DNA from: Coniella vitis
Lineage: Eukaryota; Ascomycota; Sordariomycetes; Diaporthales; Schizoparmaceae
NCBI GenBank assembly: GCA_011317545.1
Contig: WUJK01000002.1
Coordinates: forward strand, 3,720,001 to 3,784,000
Reading direction: 5' to 3'
DNA length: 64,000 nucleotides
The position numbers and the translations under genes are program-made. This document shows, one piece after another, positions 11,425-22,697 of this stretch. The notes under the pieces are model-generated. The model saw only the letters and a program-made list of their open reading frames with translations, had not been told where the DNA came from and searched no databases. Positions within the stretch are counted from its first letter, which is position 1, and each line of letters begins with the position of its first letter.

Positions 11425-13839
11425 GCGTTTTGGTCCTTTGGATCCTTGTATTTGATCACACTTCCTTGAAGCGTTGGAAGCCTGGGCAAGATGCTAGCAC
11501 CGTATTGCCAAGTGACCTTTCCTGGAAGAGTTTTCCCTGGAGAATACAGTCCGAGGAGGCTTGGGATATTGACGACAGTCTTGTAAATAAGTCGACCAGG
11601 GTCTTGTGTGTCTAGGCAGATAGGTTAACCAGAAGGAAACCATCATCGAATTTCATCAGCGCATTGATCATCCGTCAGGAAGTCATGAGTGGCCACCAAA
11701 TTCCCTTGGCAAATCTGAATGTTCATCATGTGGTGACACGTCCATTCTGACCAGACAAGTCTTGGGTAAACAAACAAACAGAGAAAAGAAAGGAAAAGAA
11801 TCGAAAAGCTATGCCAACACCACTCACTCACTTGATGTTCAAATCGAAACCCAGCAGCCGTCACTCATCCCCAACGGCCTGCCCAAAAAACCTAAGACTC
11901 CCATCTTTTACTGCCCAGGAACCACTGTCGTCAAGCAAGATGATACCCTCCGGCAGACAAGACACCCAGAGCGGGCAAAATTCCCCTTCGTATCATGCTG
12001 TATTGTAGAGAATCATCATCAGTGACCAGTCATTATGACATAACCACCAAACCCCTCCGTTTCAATCTAAATACTAAACTTAACCCACTTACTATGTGCC
12101 CTATGCACACGCTATGGCATCGAAGAGATAACCAGGTGCAATATAGAAAACCACACGTGAATATCAACACCAAATGCCCCAACACAAAACACCAAACCCG
12201 TTCTCGATCGTCCTGCGAACGCTTCCCCCCAAAACAAGAAGCCTCAACCAGATATCAACAGGCTGAAGAGATACACATGAAAGGGGACAAGAAAAAAAAG
12301 ACAGAGAAAAAGACAGAAAGAAAAAGAGAACAAGACACCGCCTGGTATGGCAAAGAAAGTTCAGACACAAGACGTTCTGGAAACCTTGAATGTAGGACTA
12401 GGCAAAAGGATCACACATACTCGTGTGTTTGCGCCAAGGACCTGGAAAGTTTCGATACGGTCGTGTCCACAAAACCACCTTTTCCACATGCTTCGACACT
12501 AAAAAGAGACCGCCGAAGGAATCAAAGTAAAAGGGGGAACCATTGGCAGACATGAGATGGGAGATCACAATCATCAAAAGTCACCGTTAGAAACACGGAC
12601 ACACACAGACAGACACTAAGAGAGCACCTCAAGAAGGAAGAATACAAAAGACACGAGAAGAATCGCGCAAAAAGGTCAAAGACACGGCGGCAAAGCATGC
12701 GATTTTCCCACACAGAGACGTGTACTTCATCAACCGGTGCGGAAGCAGTGTTGGCAGGCGGGGTGGCGAGAATCAACAAGAAGACAGGACGCGGGGGCAT
12801 TCCAAAAACAAACGTAGCGTAGCAACGCGCTTTTGGACGTAGTAGAATTTGATGTCAATACATGTAGTAGGTTGCCGGTAGCTCAAACGATATATCATGG
12901 AGATATATATACTCGAGGGTAAAAAGAAACAACTAGGTACCATGGGCTATGCAAGCCAAAGTTAGACGTGAACATAAAAGAAAGAAAAAAGATACCGACT
13001 ATGTATCACACTCACATCATGAGCACAAAACCAATGTCTCTGACTTTTTCGACCATAAAAGTCTCAAACACACAGAAGACCCCCGCTCCAGCGCAAAACA
13101 CGCCCGCACGTCAGCCAGCCAGTCCGTCCCCGCGATGACTGGAATGCGGGTGAACTCACGACTCGCTCGCTGGTGACCCCGGCTATTGCTACAAGAGTCG
13201 CGACCGTCTGTCTGTTTTTATCCCCGTGAGAGAGTGAGAAGCAAAAGAGACTGCATATTGTTCGACATATGAACCCGCGTCGGAACGCTGACGCTCACAA
13301 TTGGGCGGGGTGTTTCCAAACGTCCTGTGCTGTGCTGGCCGAGGTGAGATGATGACCGACGACCGACTGAACACACGAACCTCGCCCACCATTCAAAAAC
13401 AAGAAAAGAAAAAAAAAAGAAAACAAGAAAAGCAAGAGAAACGCATCACATTGCATCATATGCTGGACCAAACCACCGAGACGCGCTTCTCTTTCGTCCC
13501 CGCCGCGTCCAAACCCAAACGAGACTTTTTGCGTGTGGTATCTTTTCCTCAACCCCAAAGAATCCGCGGATGGTCATACGAAACGCGACTTTCACGGCAT
13601 CTGCTGCTGCTCACACAATACCAAACTGGACATCCTGACCTCTTTTTATTGCGCCCTCCCATCATCATCTTTCTGCTCTCTGACTCCTTCTTGCCCACAT
13701 TTGATCATGTTCAACGCACCAGCAGTCTTTTTACTCTTTTGCCCATACGAATAAAACAAAAGAAAAGGCGGCCGCCGTCTTGCGCTGCTCCAGCCAAGGA
13801 GACTGAAGGCGTCTTTTGTCATCCGCACACACCCACACA
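11425..13839. other. Intergenic region, no gene recognised
   Basis: About 2.4 kb between two tandem plus-strand genes. The middle is A/purine-rich on the plus strand (for example 12280-12340 and 13390-13440), which makes long open frames rich in Lys, Arg and Glu that I regard as chance. One copy of the dispersed 8-mer ACTATGTA is at 12998-13005. The last few hundred bases are the pyrimidine-rich leader of the next gene. Confidence 0.55.
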
Positions 13840-14290
13840 ATGCCTGACGCGGACCGCGAAAAGAAGCGTCGCTCACGGGCTTCGCTATTGCTTGCATTCC
13901 GTGGCGACAACAACAACAACAGCAACCATAACCACAACAAGAGCAACAGAAACTCTGCCATCACCATCACCACGACCACGACCACCAGCGCCACATCAAC
14001 AGCAGCAACCCCCGCTGTCGTCCCTTCATCAACGGGCTCTCCCAATGCTGCCCCAAAAGGTCGCACAGGGGCCATTCGCGGTGCGACATCTCGCTTCGGG
14101 ATCCGCAGCTGGCAGAGCATCAGCAGTTTCCGCGGCAGCCTGGCTAGTTCTCGGAGAACTAGCATCCTGAGCCACAAGAGATTCAGCAGTAGCAGCGCTG
14201 ATGATCTCGTGAGTACGTGGAACGATCGCCCCGTGGCAATCACTACTCTGACGCCTGTGGCTGTTCCGTGCCTGCCACCACTATCCTCCC

Positions 14291-14321
<31 letters not shown>

Positions 14322-16644
14322 CCAGCAGCAGCAGCAGCAGGATGATAGTAGTGGCAGTACTAGCAAGGACCAAGAGAGCAACCCATTGCCATGCTTAAAC
14401 ACATCCATTGAGACGACAGCAGAGGATAGTGACGAAGGACAGAAGATGAAGGCCACTCTTGCCAGGACGGCGAGACCGTCCAGGATACACATTCGCTTTT
14501 CCGATGATCCGGACGCGGGCAAGGTCCGCTCGTGCGTCGCAGGGTCTACAAAGCCAAGACAGCAGGTGACTGAAAATGGCAAAGAAGGACGCCCCGGCAC
14601 TACTACCGGCAACAAAGGACTTCAAGACGGTCATGACAACTCGACTGCGCGAGCGCCAATCGTGGAGTTTCAAGTCGTAGACGTCCAAACAGCCTCGATG
14701 GACAATGTACCAGAGGCCAAAATAGACGTAAGTGTTTGAGTCTGATTTCCCCATGTGGAGCAACCAAGGCTGGTAAGCTGATCATACCAAGTGGCCATCA
14801 TGGAGTCCTATCAAGACGACCAAGGACGATGACCATGTTGAGCAAGGTGAAGCAAGACTTGCGCCTGGCAACGTCACAGCCAGCAACGCCGGGATCCATG
14901 CAGAACTGGACGGAATTTGGGCGAATGTGGACAAGAAGAGACCAACACCCCATGGGTAAGTAGCTGAGTCCCTACCACACGAATGTCTTGACCCTGACGT
15001 ACAAATCGCCGCAGGCCCATGGCTACTATTGCATTGAATGATGTCCAAGCAGCGCAGCCCCAACACGAGAGATCAGATCTCCAGACACGCACGGCTGAGC
15101 TTGAAGCAACCAATGCCGCCCTGCTTGCACTCAAAGTTGCTCATGAGGAACAAATCGCAGCGCACGAGCACACAATCGCAATCAGCGCCGAGATCATCAG
15201 CATCAGAGAAGAGACCATTGTCCGCCACGAAGGGGTCATCGCAGACTTGAACCGAGAGCTCCGCTTCAAGGAGGCCGAGCGCACCAGCCTCGTTGAGAAC
15301 TTTTGTGCAGAAATGACGAATCGCAACAACGAGATAACCATACTCAAGGAAGACAAGTGGACACTCATGGCCCGCATTGCCGACTTGGAACACATCATAG
15401 CCAAAACGGAGCTGAAATGGCAGGTGGCGTGCCATCTTCGAAACCATAATCAACAACAGCCAGCCAAAGCACTTTCTGAGGATGAAGTCCGGGGCGATGA
15501 AGCCCCAAGAGAAGAAGCCCCTCCATTGGAGGACGGCGAGCAGGATCCCGACGAGACGTTCATTGACGAGGAAAGCCACCAAGAATCCGCCACGGTGGGT
15601 TCGAGCTCGCCAATGATGGAGGGGCGTGCGAGCAGCAGCGTTGGTGGAGTGGGCTCAGAGAGCCCCTTTACTATTCCAGACTCGGTGTTCTGTGCCACTC
15701 ACAGCCGCTCCAGACTGTCAGAAGGACCAGGGATGCATCATGACCAGCCGTTGAAGGACTGCCAGACTATGGCGTCACGAGTGAGCATGTTGGCCAAGGA
15801 GAGAATTATGTTGGAGCAGGACCTTTTGGCGACACAACGCAAGTTTGTCACGGTTGAAATGCAGAATTCCGAATTGCAAGCCCGAGTCACAGTGCAGGAG
15901 GCACTTATTCGAAAGCTGTCTACCTTGGCGTCTGTGCCAGCACCTGGATCCAAGGCGCCTGCCTCTTCACAGCCCGCCTCTTCCTCTGTTTGGTCTCCTG
16001 ATCTCCCCGTCCTGTCATACTCGAAGCCGTATCCCGTCTGGTCGGATCGCGTCAAGACCTGCTTCATGTACTATGGCTTGTTGAATTTTGTCCAGCGAGA
16101 TGTTCCCGCACCCGTTGACAAATCGGAGAGACAATTCTGGAAGAGAGAAAGGATCCGGGCGGCAATTCTTCTCAAAAGCGCAGTGGATGACCATATCCTC
16201 GAAGACGTCTTGTACCTTTGCGGGCAAAGCGATGTGTCTATCCCCCCGAGCCTGGCACCAACCAGCCAAGCAATCTTCCTCATGGAAAACCCCCATCGAC
16301 TCTTCAACATCATCTGCACTCTGCGACGAACGATTCCTGCTTCACCTACGGATCTGAACTGGGTTGATCGCATTCATAGCAGTGATTATGACGGCATCGA
16401 GAGCTTCGTGGCGCTGGTCTTGTGCATTGATAGACGGTACAACGCCATGTTCGGAGCCGCAGCGGACCACTACGACGCACTGCTTCCCAAAATCCAAGAC
16501 AGTATTGCCCAACGGTTCCCGGATTTGAAGAAGACGGCTTTGGCGCTGGATCTGTCGGATATGTTCCACAAAAAGAAGTGGCAATTGTCGACGTGGATGG
16601 CCAAATTGTTGAAGAAGCGCCAAGCAATGCCAGACATGCTGTAA
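13840..16644 (+). CDS. Low-complexity coiled-coil protein with C-terminal copia-Gag-like domain
   Basis: Exons 13840-14727, 14792-14955 and 15015-16644 give 893 residues. Start chosen at CACACAATGCC (MPDADREKKRRS). Residues 1-300 are disordered with poly-Asn near residue 27 and poly-Gln near residue 150. Residues about 362-491 are a long Glu/Lys/Leu-rich coiled coil, with a second one at about 600-656; an acidic, Ser-rich linker lies between. Residues about 681-886 form an alpha-helical domain (PVLSYSKPYPVWSDRVKTCF...RQFWKRERIRAAILL...) that resembles the UBN2/copia-type Gag polypeptide: a Tyr-x-x-Trp start, a 'W...AxILL' helix and a later 'SFVALVLCIDRRYNAM' helix. No zinc knuckle, protease, integrase or reverse transcriptase follows. 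Cell location and function are unknown. The Gag assignment is from pattern memory. Confidence 0.8.
14289..14340 (+). repeat. CAA/CAG trinucleotide tract encoding poly-Gln
   Basis: About seventeen tandem CAA/CAG codons inside the coiled-coil/Gag-like gene, switching from pure CAA to CAG after one CAC codon. It is in frame and likely to vary in length between strains. Confidence 0.9.
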
Positions 16645-17086
16645 GATGTGGATCGGGGTTCATAAAGCGTGTGATACCCCAAAAAATCGGTCGATGGTTT
16701 GGAAGGATCCAGGCTTTCCACCTGCGCCTGACTGTACTTCTTTTTTTTTTCCTTTGTATCGTGCTGTCAGACTGGAATGAACAGTCCCGGCTAAATCTGT
16801 TCTCTCGCGAAAGTCTCAAGTTTCCTTTGTATGATTTGTTAATACACAATTGACTTGCAGAGTATGAGATGCCAATTCTTCCAGTCTGAGACGTGCATCT
16901 CAGGAGCTGGCTCCTGAACAGCTGCATTACAGCTCGTGACTGGCCATGACACATCTGAGATACACAGGGCGATATCGTATCTACTGCTCAACAGCCAGCT
17001 GCGAGTCTCTCCTCTGGCTGTTTTCCTCTCTCTTCTTTTTCTTCTCCCGAGCTGAGGTCGTTTCAAATCCAGATCTAATCGCCGTC
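16645..17086. other. Short spacer between convergent genes
   Basis: About 440 bp separating the 3' ends of the plus-strand Gag-like gene and the minus-strand membrane-protein gene. It has a poly-T run at about 16740. No gene is seen. Confidence 0.6.
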
Positions 17087-17977
17087 TCATCCTGCTGATG
17101 CGGACATATTGGAGCGTGACTTTTGTTGTCGCAAAAGCATGATGTCAGCCAATAAGAACTTTTGTTCGTCAATTTCAGCGCCCTGAAGAGGGTGCTGTCT
17201 TCTCAAAGGCGCCTGCTCGGGCGCTGGCAATTCTTGTTCGTGGCCCCAGCCATGTTGCCCTTCTCTAGCTGGCAGCTCTGCCTGCGGTTGCGGTTTCGGT
17301 TCGGGAAGGACAGCCGGCAGACCTTCGACGGGAAATGCATCCCGTGCGCTCCAGTCCGCGGCGGATTCATTCTGAGCCATGTGTACGCTGAAGCCGTTTT
17401 CTACCTGCACGCTGGAAGCAGAGACTGGAGAATGTGCATCGTAATCGGGCGGAGACCATGGGTGTCGCCCAGTGTTGGCCCAGGAATGCTGCTCGGTTGC
17501 TGACAGGGGGGCTGGGGCCGTATGGGACGCCTCTGAAGGAGAAGGCATGTTTTGGGATATGGACATAGAGCCATGGGTCGAGGCAGCAGCATAATGATCC
17601 GCAGGCGGGGGCGTATGATGATCGTATGTTTCCTCGGGTAGTGGAACAGTATAGCTAGTCGGAGCTTGGAAATATTGCGGTGCTGAATGCAAAGACTGGC
17701 TGGACGTTGCACTCTCGTAATAAGGATCGTATGCGCCGCTGGGTTTGTTGGATGGTTTCTCGAAACGGCCTCCATCTACCAGGTTGACAATATCGCCATC
17801 GACAAAGTTGACCATGTCTTTGGCCAGCTCCTGTTTCGCGCGCCGCCGCCACCATACATACAGACCTACAGAAAAGATGAGGACAATTCCGAATGCAGCT
17901 GCGATGGCAATCCCAATCTTTGCTGCAGCAGATATGCCGTGGTCTGTGGAAAGACCTTCGGTAGATGTGTTTGCCAT
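17087..17977 (-). CDS. Single-pass membrane protein, unknown function
   Basis: One exon, 296 residues, from MANTSTEGLSTDHG. A short N-terminal segment with no signal peptide is followed by one membrane helix at about residues 24-45 (IGIAIAAAFGIVLIFSVGLY). Then comes a basic stop-transfer stretch (WWRRRAK) and a long cytosolic tail rich in Pro, Ser, Tyr and His. The very C-terminus has a charged helical motif, EIDEQKFLLADIMLLRQQK, of the sort found at the end of WSC/Mid2-like fungal membrane proteins. Topology fits an N-out, C-in plasma-membrane protein, but without the large glycosylated ectodomain of wall sensors. I do not recognise the family. Its upstream side is pyrimidine-rich. Confidence 0.7.
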   Translation of the reverse strand: MANTSTEGLSTDHGISAAAKIGIAIAAAFGIVLIFSVGLYVWWRRRAKQELAKDMVNFVDGDIVNLVDGGRFEKPSNKPSGAYDPYYESATSSQSLHSAPQYFQAPTSYTVPLPEETYDHHTPPPADHYAAASTHGSMSISQNMPSPSEASHTAPAPLSATEQHSWANTGRHPWSPPDYDAHSPVSASSVQVENGFSVHMAQNESAADWSARDAFPVEGLPAVLPEPKPQPQAELPAREGQHGWGHEQELPAPEQAPLRRQHPLQGAEIDEQKFLLADIMLLRQQKSRSNMSASAG

Positions 17978-20900
17978 ATTGGGAGGTGAGGCGAGGAGGA
18001 AACTTGAGCAATGTGAAGAGGTCGTTCTGCACGAGAGTCTATTCGGAGAATCGTAGCGGACGGGACCGCGTCGTCAGCAGTGAGACCCTTCTGTAACACC
18101 GGGTCAGATGGCGTCGCAGCAGCCTCCAGCAGGTGATATGGTGGCCAATATGCCCGCCTTTTACGGTATCGCTCCCCAATGCTGGCCCTATTCAGCAGGC
18201 GACAGCTAAATTTGTGCAAAAAGCCAAGTTGCTGGGTAATGGCGAGATGACGGAGACACAGCCGCTGTGGGGGTGGTGAAGTGGGCAACCGCGTCAGCAG
18301 AGCCAGGAATCTAATTCGATACCAATAATGGCGGTCCTAGCGGTGGAATGCAATCGAAAACGAAGAGGCGAGCCCAAATACTCGACTGGGATCATCTAGC
18401 GGTGTTGCAGAGACACGATGATGTGCGCTGGTCGTTGACATAGTCGAGATGGATGCTGGACGGAACGTTTGGCCAGCCGCTTCAACAACGCAGTAGCAGA
18501 CAAAGTACGGAAAATTAGAAGCCCATAGAGAGAGAGAAGCAAGCACAGTAGCGAGTATTGATATCGAGTGATTGCCGTGGAATGGATCAAGGAAGACGAC
18601 GTAGCGAAATGGCAGTTGCTTCGGGTGCGGGCTGGTTGGGGGTGGTGGACTGTGGCCTCTCCTACACAGCAGCGGCAAGGCCTGGCTTCATGCCCACTGC
18701 AGCAACAAACTCGCCTCCGCAATGCGCGTCGAAAGTAAGAAAGGAAAAGTAAGAGGGCAATGTTGTCGAGAGAAGAATTCCGCGTCGGGTTCGGTGGTTC
18801 GTGCACTGGGCCTTTGGGGGGGCGGCGGGTTGAGGAATAATGAAAGTTGGAAAGAGGAGAAAGCGGCGCCCAAGCCAGTGGACCAGAGACCAGAGCAAGA
18901 AGGCTGGAAGGGTGGCAGAACCTAGCCGGTTGACAGTTGGGCTAGCGGGCTAGCAGGCTTTAGGGCCTCCGCCCCTGCGCTAAAGCAGCCAGTACATAGT
19001 GGAGGAATTAAGGTAGCGGACAGGGTAGCATCGTTGGTCCAGTGACTGCTAGCGCTTCCGGCGCCTGAGCCCCTGATGGGTGGCCCTGGGAGCTTCAGCA
19101 GGCCAATCAGAAGCCCCCAGCCCGCCGAAGGATCACTGCTACGGCTCGCTCTCATAGCCCAAATAGAGTAGTCGTGCCACCGTCGGCGATGCTATTTCCG
19201 TCCCTGCGGGTGCCACCACACCGACCAACCGCCATGCAGGTGCTGTCAGCCCATTGTAGCGCTACCGCTGGAACACATACAAAATGTACTTTGACCACGG
19301 GAGCACACTACTATGTATGGGGCAAGCTGCTACTGGCCCCCATAACGCAACAACCAACCACTTTGGCCAGTCTTGCGAATCTTGCTTCGCGACTGGATCG
19401 ACGACGTCGCTTCTGACGAGGTGTTGGAGATCTGCTGCATACTGCCATCTTCGATGACATACTGATTCGTGGTAGTCGCCTGCTCTCTCTTGTGCATAAT
19501 ACCAACAAGTCTCGTTCTGCATGTGGCCTTACAGTACACTTCCAAGTATTTCATTGTGTATGCATTTTTGAACAACCTGCAAGACATGTGCTCAAGATCT
19601 CCAGATGTTACATATCTAGGTAGTAAGTGCCACTGGCGACGTCCACTGGTGACAATGTGCGCAAATTCTGGTCGTTGCGCAATAAATGTCGAGTACCCAG
19701 TCTCATGCACCGCGTGTCTGACAAAGCATGCCGCATCTCGGCCGTTCTCCCCGGAAGACACTAGCCCGTTCCCCGAGCTCCGAGTTCCGGCTTCTGGGCC
19801 GGGTCCGATCAATTGATACATGCCCGTGTTTCAGGGCCAGCTCGGTTCATCAAAGAATACGAGGGTGGGTGTTTGTTGACTGCACCATTCTTTATGGGAC
19901 AGTAGGTTCATCATGAAACTGCAGACGCAGATGGATAGTATTAGAAGGCCCTTACATGGAACGATTTTTCCAGGGGTCTTTGTGGATGTCATGTCGGTCC
20001 TTTGCATGAATCCCGGAGGAAATTTTTCATTATTTGGAAAATTGGGCCTCTTACTTGAGAAAGATTATAACAAGAGATTTGGAGGAAGGCAAATATTTTA
20101 GAAAGGTCAAAAGAGGGAAGTATCTTCTTTTATGTCGCAAGCTTTTCCATGTTTTCGTCCCCGTGTTTCATTGACAACCTCGGAGCCCCAAACATAAACA
20201 AATGTACGATTCTACACGCAAGTGTTAGGCCTTGTATAGAAGGTAGGTATAAGTCAAAGCCCAAGTTCGAAGATGGGTGACTGTAGGCTCATCACTTACT
20301 TTCATACCACTTGCCATGTTGTTATTCCTCGTTCTCTCCAGCTTGGAATTCCAGGCCAGTATCTGAGTTATTAGTATAGCCTAATTGTAGCCAAACCACA
20401 GAGTATTCCCAAGATCAACAGCTCGTCTTCGGGTGCTCTTCGTATCCTGATTCAGTGGAAACTAGCATCGAAACCAAGAAAAGGCCTTGCTTGCGTACAA
20501 ACCCCGCCTAGAATACCAACGCGTAAATTTCTTTCGAGGGCAAATTTATTGGTCGATGAAACGGCGAGAAAGACTGCGAAAAAGGCTATTCTCCCAAGTA
20601 TTTTATGCTACTCGGATTTTCTTCCGTTGCTTTGTGGAGATTCCGCCAGAGACCCTTGGACAGCATGTACAAGATTCATTTCCACCGTGATGCTTATTCT
20701 GGCGGGTGTCCAAAGATAAGTAATCATTCAGAGCAACCTTGGCGAAAAAGAGGCAGCTGAAAAGTGTTTAGTATGTGGCTTGAAGTTTCGACCAGTCGTG
20801 ACAATGCATATACGAGATCTACTTGAGAAAGCACTGGAGAGCCTGGGGCATGAACACTGACATAATAGCAGCCCTAGCAATATTTGCATGTCCACAAGTA

Positions 20901-21609
20901 CCTCGCTCGAGTTTCTCTGTTGACGGAGGAGAATTTGTCGTTTGTAGTACAATGGTAAACGCCGATTGGCACTCTCAAACAGTCCCAGAATGCCAATCTC
21001 CTGTGTCTATGATCAGTAAGCAGAACCTCCAAACAACTTTAAACAGACAGACAACCCATATAATCGGCGACTGGCCGGTCAATTTCAACAAGGGGATGAC
21101 TGAGGCGGCGGCGCCCCCCATCCCCCTTTCAGAGTATTTGGAATCTGAAGAGGCAGTGTGGCTGATAACTTCCGACAGCGCTAGGAGGTTACAACCTCTG
21201 GTCAAAGGATGAGATTTCGTTTACACTGGTTGATGTGCTATCGTGCGTGGAGATGTGACTGGGTAGGGTGTGATGGTGTCGTGAGAGACTGAGCGGCACG
21301 ATGGTTCGGTAAGCCGAGGCGCGCACTCGTTCGTATCCAGCTTCAACACCTTCTGAAGAGGCAACATTAAGAGAACGACTATGAAGGTCGTGAGATTTGG
21401 GACTATGTAGTCTAGTTGGGACAATCGTGGCCCATAGCCAAGTATCAACCTATAAACACAGTATATAACAAGCCCGCTCTGCCTTGGCAAGAAACCACCT
21501 CGAGGCAACAAATCCCAGTCCCGCTCTCCAGCAGATAACGAGCATCACAAACTCAATCTTTTCACAACTCTTGCGTAACTTTCCCTGCCCGTTTCCAACT
21601 CTTTTCATC
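17978..21609. other. Long intergenic region with divergent promoters
   Basis: About 3.6 kb between divergently transcribed genes. Copies of the dispersed 8-mer are at 19310-19317 and 21402-21409. The stretch about 19900-20800 is more AT-rich than its surroundings. The largest open frames (for example at 19330-19821 and 20823-21212) have no domain, signal peptide or splice logic I can defend, so no gene is called. Confidence 0.5.
21462..21468 (+). promoter_or_regulatory. TATA box of the small secreted protein gene
   Basis: TATATAA about 145 bp before the ATG at 21610 on the coding strand. Positional call. Confidence 0.5.
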
Positions 21610-22228
21610 ATGCAGATTCCCTCCATCCCAACCGTCTCTGCCCTCTTCCTCGCTGGCCTGCTGGGCGTAGCCCAGGCCCGCAATTATGGAATCATGTACA
21701 CCGACGTCAACGAGGGCGGAACCTCTTCGGATTTTGCGTCTGATACTTCAGACGAGTGCAGTATGCCTGTGTTTTTTCTTCTTCCTCTCCTTCCCAGATC
21801 GATACTCATGCCAATGCATCACCAACAACGTTCACAACCATAGCAAGAGGATTCACTAACCACTTGATGTGTATCATCTCACGTTTAGTCTCCTTTGACG
21901 GCACCAACTCGTACTGGAACGATGTCATCTCGTCTCTCCATATCTTTGCCAACCAGCAGTGCAAGTTTTACCAGTAGGTCTGACATACACACATATTAAG
22001 TTGTCTTCTACCACAGCTATGACGGACTTCTACCATTCTACATCGTAGTCGTGCCCAAACATCAGACCACAGTTGCTAACCAGGTTCCCTGCCATTGAAA
22101 ACCCCTCTAGGAACCTCGACTGCACTGGTACATCCAACACCTTCACTGGTGGTTCCGACGGAACGCTGTACAATACCGTGCCGCAAAACGACGCTTACAG
22201 CTCCTTTCGATGCGTTTCGCTGAATTGA
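21610..22228 (+). CDS. Small secreted four-cysteine protein, beta/gamma-crystallin-like
   Basis: Exons 21610-21760, 21889-21973 and 22111-22228 give 117 residues; both introns have CTAAC branch sites. A signal peptide ends at about residue 23 (VAQA/RNYG), leaving about 94 mature residues with four Cys: DEC, QQCKFY, LDCTG and FRC. Two segments, 'YWNDVISSLHIF...CKFYQ' and 'LDCTG...AYSSFRC', have the spacing of Greek-key beta/gamma-crystallin motifs (aromatic-rich strand, N-D/S-S-turn, Cys pair) seen in many fungal small secreted proteins and microbial inhibitors or antimicrobial proteins. The function here is not known. Secreted effector, antimicrobial or wall-associated protein are all possible. 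The fold call is inference from pattern. Confidence 0.75.
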
Positions 22229-22697
22229 GGCTGCCACGGTACACGTTAACTGACCTGCGCACCGTCCATTATGCCTAGCAATGATAGACGAAAGGCCTGC
22301 TTGGAAGTTGTTCGCGTTGCTTTCGAGAGGGGGACTGGTGGTAGACAGCGAGGGTAGCGTTCATTCATCCGCTGGTCGATTTGAGTTGTTGATCTCTGGC
22401 GGATGAATGGGATGGGATGGGATGGGATTCTCTTCTTCTATTATCGATCCAACATCGAAAGTTCTAGTGCTTTGACGTCTCTTTGACATCCTTGATAATA
22501 TCTATGTCGCTCTTTACATCAATCTTGAGCAGTTCCCAGGTGAATGCAAGGCTAGTAGAATTAGTTGTATCCTGATAGATACTTGAGGCCTGGCAAGTGA
22601 GCAATTATCAACAACTCCCAGACCCTGACTCTCGGAACTTGTCATCGTTATACCCGACTCCGTACCCCTTACCACCGTCTGAGTGCATTATCCGAAC
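22229..22697. other. Spacer between convergent genes
   Basis: About 470 bp, convergent 3' flanks. It contains four tandem ATGGG pentamers at 22407-22426. Nothing else recognised. Confidence 0.6.
22407..22426 (+). repeat. (ATGGG)4 tandem pentamer
   Basis: Four exact tandem copies of ATGGG, just downstream of the small secreted protein gene. Confidence 0.85.

Noticed and set aside
11995..12555. 186-codon Lys/Arg/Glu-rich frame
   Set aside because: Arises from purine-rich DNA; no start context, introns or domain.
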